Shown here piece by piece: positions 15,091 through 17,294 of a stretch of 17,294 bases of DNA (positions are counted from its first letter, which is position 1; every line of letters begins with the position of its first letter). The notes under the pieces were generated by a model. That model had not been told where the DNA came from, ran no database searches, and saw nothing but the letters and a program-made list of their open reading frames with translations. This DNA comes from Pelagibacteraceae bacterium TMED146. Its GTDB lineage: Bacteria > Pseudomonadota > Alphaproteobacteria > Pelagibacterales > Pelagibacteraceae. The stretch lies in contig NHGV01000011.1 of assembly GCA_002171085.1 (NCBI GenBank), forward strand, positions 7,279 to 24,572, given 5' to 3'. Position numbers and translations under genes: made by a program.

Positions 15091-16010
15091 CAGCGGACCT
15101 TGCCCAGTTGACGCCCCACCGCTTCGATCTTGTTGTAGTCCTCGTTCTGGGCGGGGATGAAGCTCTCAGCGCCGAACAGGTCCAGAACCAACGCTCCCCG
15201 TTCCGTTGAGGGAGTCAAGGACAGAAGAGCCTTCTGCACGCGATCGGTGAATCCTTCCCCGAAGCGCTCATCCAGATCGGGCCGAGCCACCCAGTGGTAG
15301 TCCACATAGGGAGGAGTTCGCCAGATCACCGCCACTTTGGAGGGATCGACGCGGCCCTCATCGACATTGCTGCGCCAGACCTGTTCATTAAGAGCGCCCA
15401 CTTCATAGGTGCCGCTCTGGACCACAGCGATCGTGGCGTCGTGGCTGCCGCTGAAACCGGGTCCACCCCCTGCGAGATCCCCCATGGTGACGCCGTTCTC
15501 TCCGAGGAAGTACTGGGGCATCAGCCGTCCGGAGGTGGAACTTTCCGAGCCGAAGGCCAGACGGCGACCCTTCAACTGAACCAATTGATCGGCACTGGTG
15601 ATGGGCCGGAGTCCGCTGGCGCCGTTGGCGATGAACACACTGGTGAATTTGGCGTCGATGTCCCGTTGGGCCAGCACCCTGGCCCCGGGCGTCTGCAGAC
15701 GGGCCTGAACACCGGTCAGGCCACCGAACCAGACCAGATCAAGACTGCCGCTGCGGAATGCGCTGACAGCAGCCGCGTAGTTACTGACAGGGACGTACCG
15801 GACGTCGACATCCAGGGATTCACTCAGTTCATCCGAGAGGGATCCGTACAACCGATTCAACTTCTCGGGGTTCTGATCCGGGATGGCACCGATCTTCAGA
15901 ACCGGGTCATTCGTCGATGGTGCACCGCTGCAGCCCGCCAAGGACATCGCAAAGGCTAAGCCGGTGGTGAGTCCGGTCGCCATCACGACCGGTCGTTGTC
16001 GTCCTGGCAT
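15090..16010 (-). CDS. phnD: Phosphonate/phosphite-binding lipoprotein PhnD
   Basis: A 306-residue substrate-binding protein. The N-terminus has a signal sequence and lipobox L24-A-G-C27, so it should be a lipoprotein on the periplasmic side of the inner membrane. The PhnD fold is clear: GAIPDQNPEKLNRLYGSL (41-58), Y78 in SNYAAAV, VWFGGL (93-98), the anion-binding loop S158-T-S-G161 and H190 in GSHDA. These correspond to the residues that hold the phosphonate group in E. coli PhnD. The marine picocyanobacterial PhnD1 type has been reported to prefer phosphite or methylphosphonate, so the ligand could be phosphite. It begins 26 nt after the aspartate aminotransferase stop; no Pho box was found in that gap. 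Confidence 0.92.
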   Translation of the reverse strand: MPGRQRPVVMATGLTTGLAFAMSLAGCSGAPSTNDPVLKIGAIPDQNPEKLNRLYGSLSDELSESLDVDVRYVPVSNYAAAVSAFRSGSLDLVWFGGLTGVQARLQTPGARVLAQRDIDAKFTSVFIANGASGLRPITSADQLVQLKGRRLAFGSESSTSGRLMPQYFLGENGVTMGDLAGGGPGFSGSHDATIAVVQSGTYEVGALNEQVWRSNVDEGRVDPSKVAVIWRTPPYVDYHWVARPDLDERFGEGFTDRVQKALLSLTPSTERGALVLDLFGAESFIPAQNEDYNKIEAVGRQLGKVR

Positions 16011-16036
16011 CAGGTCAAACGTCGAACAAAACGATC

Positions 16037-17215
16037 TCAGCTGTTCTCCAGCAGTTGGCTCAGTCGCGACAAGCCATCTTTGATCGTCTCACGCGAGACG
16101 GCACAGGACAGACGAATGCAGCGGTCGTTTCCGAAGGCCAGACCGGGGACGACGGCAAGGCCTGCCCGATCCAGGGCCTGACGACAGAAGTCCATTGATC
16201 CGCCAACCGATTCCGGGAGCTGAGGGAAGGCGTAAAAAGCACCTTTGGGCTCCACAAGCGTGATTCCCTCAATCGCCTGCAGTCCCTCGGTGAGCAGCAT
16301 CCGGCGTCGATTGTAGCTCTCCGCCATCGCATCGACGCAATCCCGCGGGCCCTGAATGGCCGCAAGAGCCCCTCGCTGGGCAAAGCTGCAGACATTGCTG
16401 GTGCTCTGACTCTGCAGAGCAGCGGCAGCCTTGATCACCTCCTGGTGTCCGGCGAGGTAGCCAAGCCGCCAGCCGGTCATCGCCCAGCCTTTGGCGAAGC
16501 CGTTGACGGTGAAACATCGATCGGCCAGATCCGAGGCGATGGCCGCAAAGCTGTGGTGCTGTTCACCCTCCGCCAGCAGGAATTCATAGATCTCGTCACT
16601 CATCACCAGCAGCTGGTGATGGCGACGCACCAGTTCCGCCAGGGCCTCGAGCTCCTGGCGTGGCATCACGCGACCGGTGGGATTCCCGGGGGTGTTCAGC
16701 ACCAGCAGGCGGCTGCGCGGGCTGATCGCCGCCTCCAGTGCATCCAGATCGAGCCGGAAGCCCTCCTCGGCCTGGCTGGGGATCAGCTTGACCTCAGCAC
16801 CGGCCAGGGCGGCCATCTCCGGATAGCTCAGCCAGTACGGCGCTGGTAGAAGCACCTCATCACCAGGATTCAGCAGCACCTGAAACAGGTTGTAGATCGC
16901 CTGCTTGCCGCCGTTGGTGATCAGAACCTGCTCGCTGCTGGTGGCGATGCCATTGGTCCTGGACAGCTTCTCCGCTATGGCTGCCCGGAGCTCGGGGTCG
17001 CCAGCGGCTGGTCCGTAGCGCGTGATGCCATCACGCAGGGCTTGTCGGGTGGCCTCGACGATGAAATCCGGCGTGTCGAAATCAGGCTCACCGGCACTGA
17101 GGCTGCAGATGTCACGCCCGGCACGCTGCAGTGCCTTCGCCTGGGCGCCGATGGCTAGCGTCAGGGAGGGCTTGAGGGCCACGGCCCGTGCGGACAGTTC
17201 TGGAGGGCGTGGCAT
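16037..17215 (-). CDS. aspC: Aspartate aminotransferase, class I PLP enzyme
   Basis: This enzyme exchanges the amino group between aspartate and 2-oxoglutarate. The 392-residue protein has the PLP-binding K242 in NGFAKGWAMTGWRLGY, with R250 for the cofactor phosphate, N178 in NTPGNPTG, D207 in MSDEIYEF, W128 in the PYW segment, and an arginine in the C-terminal RLSCAVSRE that should bind the substrate carboxylate. It belongs to the Thermus/cyanobacterial branch, some members of which also use prephenate; that cannot be settled here. I chose the ATG at 17215 over a GTG at 17239, because a GGGGAGG site is well placed for the ATG and lies within the longer reading. It is upstream of phnD on the same strand with 26 nt between. 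Confidence 0.93.
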   Translation of the reverse strand: MPRPPELSARAVALKPSLTLAIGAQAKALQRAGRDICSLSAGEPDFDTPDFIVEATRQALRDGITRYGPAAGDPELRAAIAEKLSRTNGIATSSEQVLITNGGKQAIYNLFQVLLNPGDEVLLPAPYWLSYPEMAALAGAEVKLIPSQAEEGFRLDLDALEAAISPRSRLLVLNTPGNPTGRVMPRQELEALAELVRRHHQLLVMSDEIYEFLLAEGEQHHSFAAIASDLADRCFTVNGFAKGWAMTGWRLGYLAGHQEVIKAAAALQSQSTSNVCSFAQRGALAAIQGPRDCVDAMAESYNRRRMLLTEGLQAIEGITLVEPKGAFYAFPQLPESVGGSMDFCRQALDRAGLAVVPGLAFGNDRCIRLSCAVSRETIKDGLSRLSQLLENS

Positions 17216-17225
17216 CGGCAACGCA

Positions 17226-17232
17226 CCTCCCC
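17226..17232 (-). promoter_or_regulatory. Ribosome binding site that decides the aspC start
   Basis: The minus strand reads GGGGAGG, ten bases before the ATG at 17215. A GTG at 17239 would place this site inside the coding region, so the ATG is preferred. The remaining bases to the window end (17240-17294) hold the presumed promoter; I see no convincing -35/-10 pair or known operator there. Confidence 0.65.
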
Positions 17233-17294
17233 GCGGCACGCGTAAAGATCACATCCTGCCTCACGTGGTGTCCCAGACAACCTTGTGTGTTCCC

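Overview
The window looks like a chromosome segment of a marine picocyanobacterium of the Synechococcus/Cyanobium type. The evidence is high G+C in most of the window, tightly packed genes, and several families typical of cyanobacteria and chloroplasts: a DUF3531 protein, a CPP1-like J-domain membrane protein, a DUF92/VTE6-type protein, a 54-residue PCP_red protein, a monomeric class II ribonucleotide reductase and a phnDCE transporter. The genus is inferred from gene content; no species call is possible.

Positions 1-914 differ from the rest. A low-G+C segment (about 43-52% in hand-counted 60-base lines, against 67% in a line inside nrdJ) ends exactly at the 3' end of a tRNA-Ser(TGA) gene. 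It holds the first 180 codons of a secreted cysteine-rich protein that runs off the left edge, and a 93-codon reading frame with no start codon that abuts the tRNA. This looks like the edge of an integrated island or a scar of integration.

Positions 915-9791 are core housekeeping genes: nrdJ (B12-dependent ribonucleotide reductase, minus), a SAM methyltransferase and prfC (release factor 3, plus), two small unknown genes, the CPP1-like gene (plus) meeting hslO (Hsp33, minus) at overlapping stop codons, an ECF-like ABC ATPase upstream of hslO on the minus strand, then DUF3531 and rsmE (16S rRNA methyltransferase) overlapping on the plus strand.

Positions 9792-12186 hold a disordered small protein, a DUF92 (phytyl-phosphate kinase-like) membrane protein, an alternative sigma factor with a hairpin directly before its start codon, a perfect 12-bp inverted repeat, a tiny PCP_red gene missed by length cut-offs, and a small unknown gene.

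Positions 12234-17215 are a minus-strand run reading aspartate aminotransferase, phnD, phnC, phnE, SGNH/GDSL esterase. The last four genes overlap each other, so uptake of a phosphonate or phosphite and the hydrolase are probably made together. The coupling of an esterase to the transporter is the most suggestive system in the window. No C-P lyase, phosphonatase or phosphite dehydrogenase gene is present here.

There is no gene-free stretch above 300 bases, except that 543-827 holds only the start-less frame. I saw no CRISPR array, rRNA, transposase, integrase or riboswitch.
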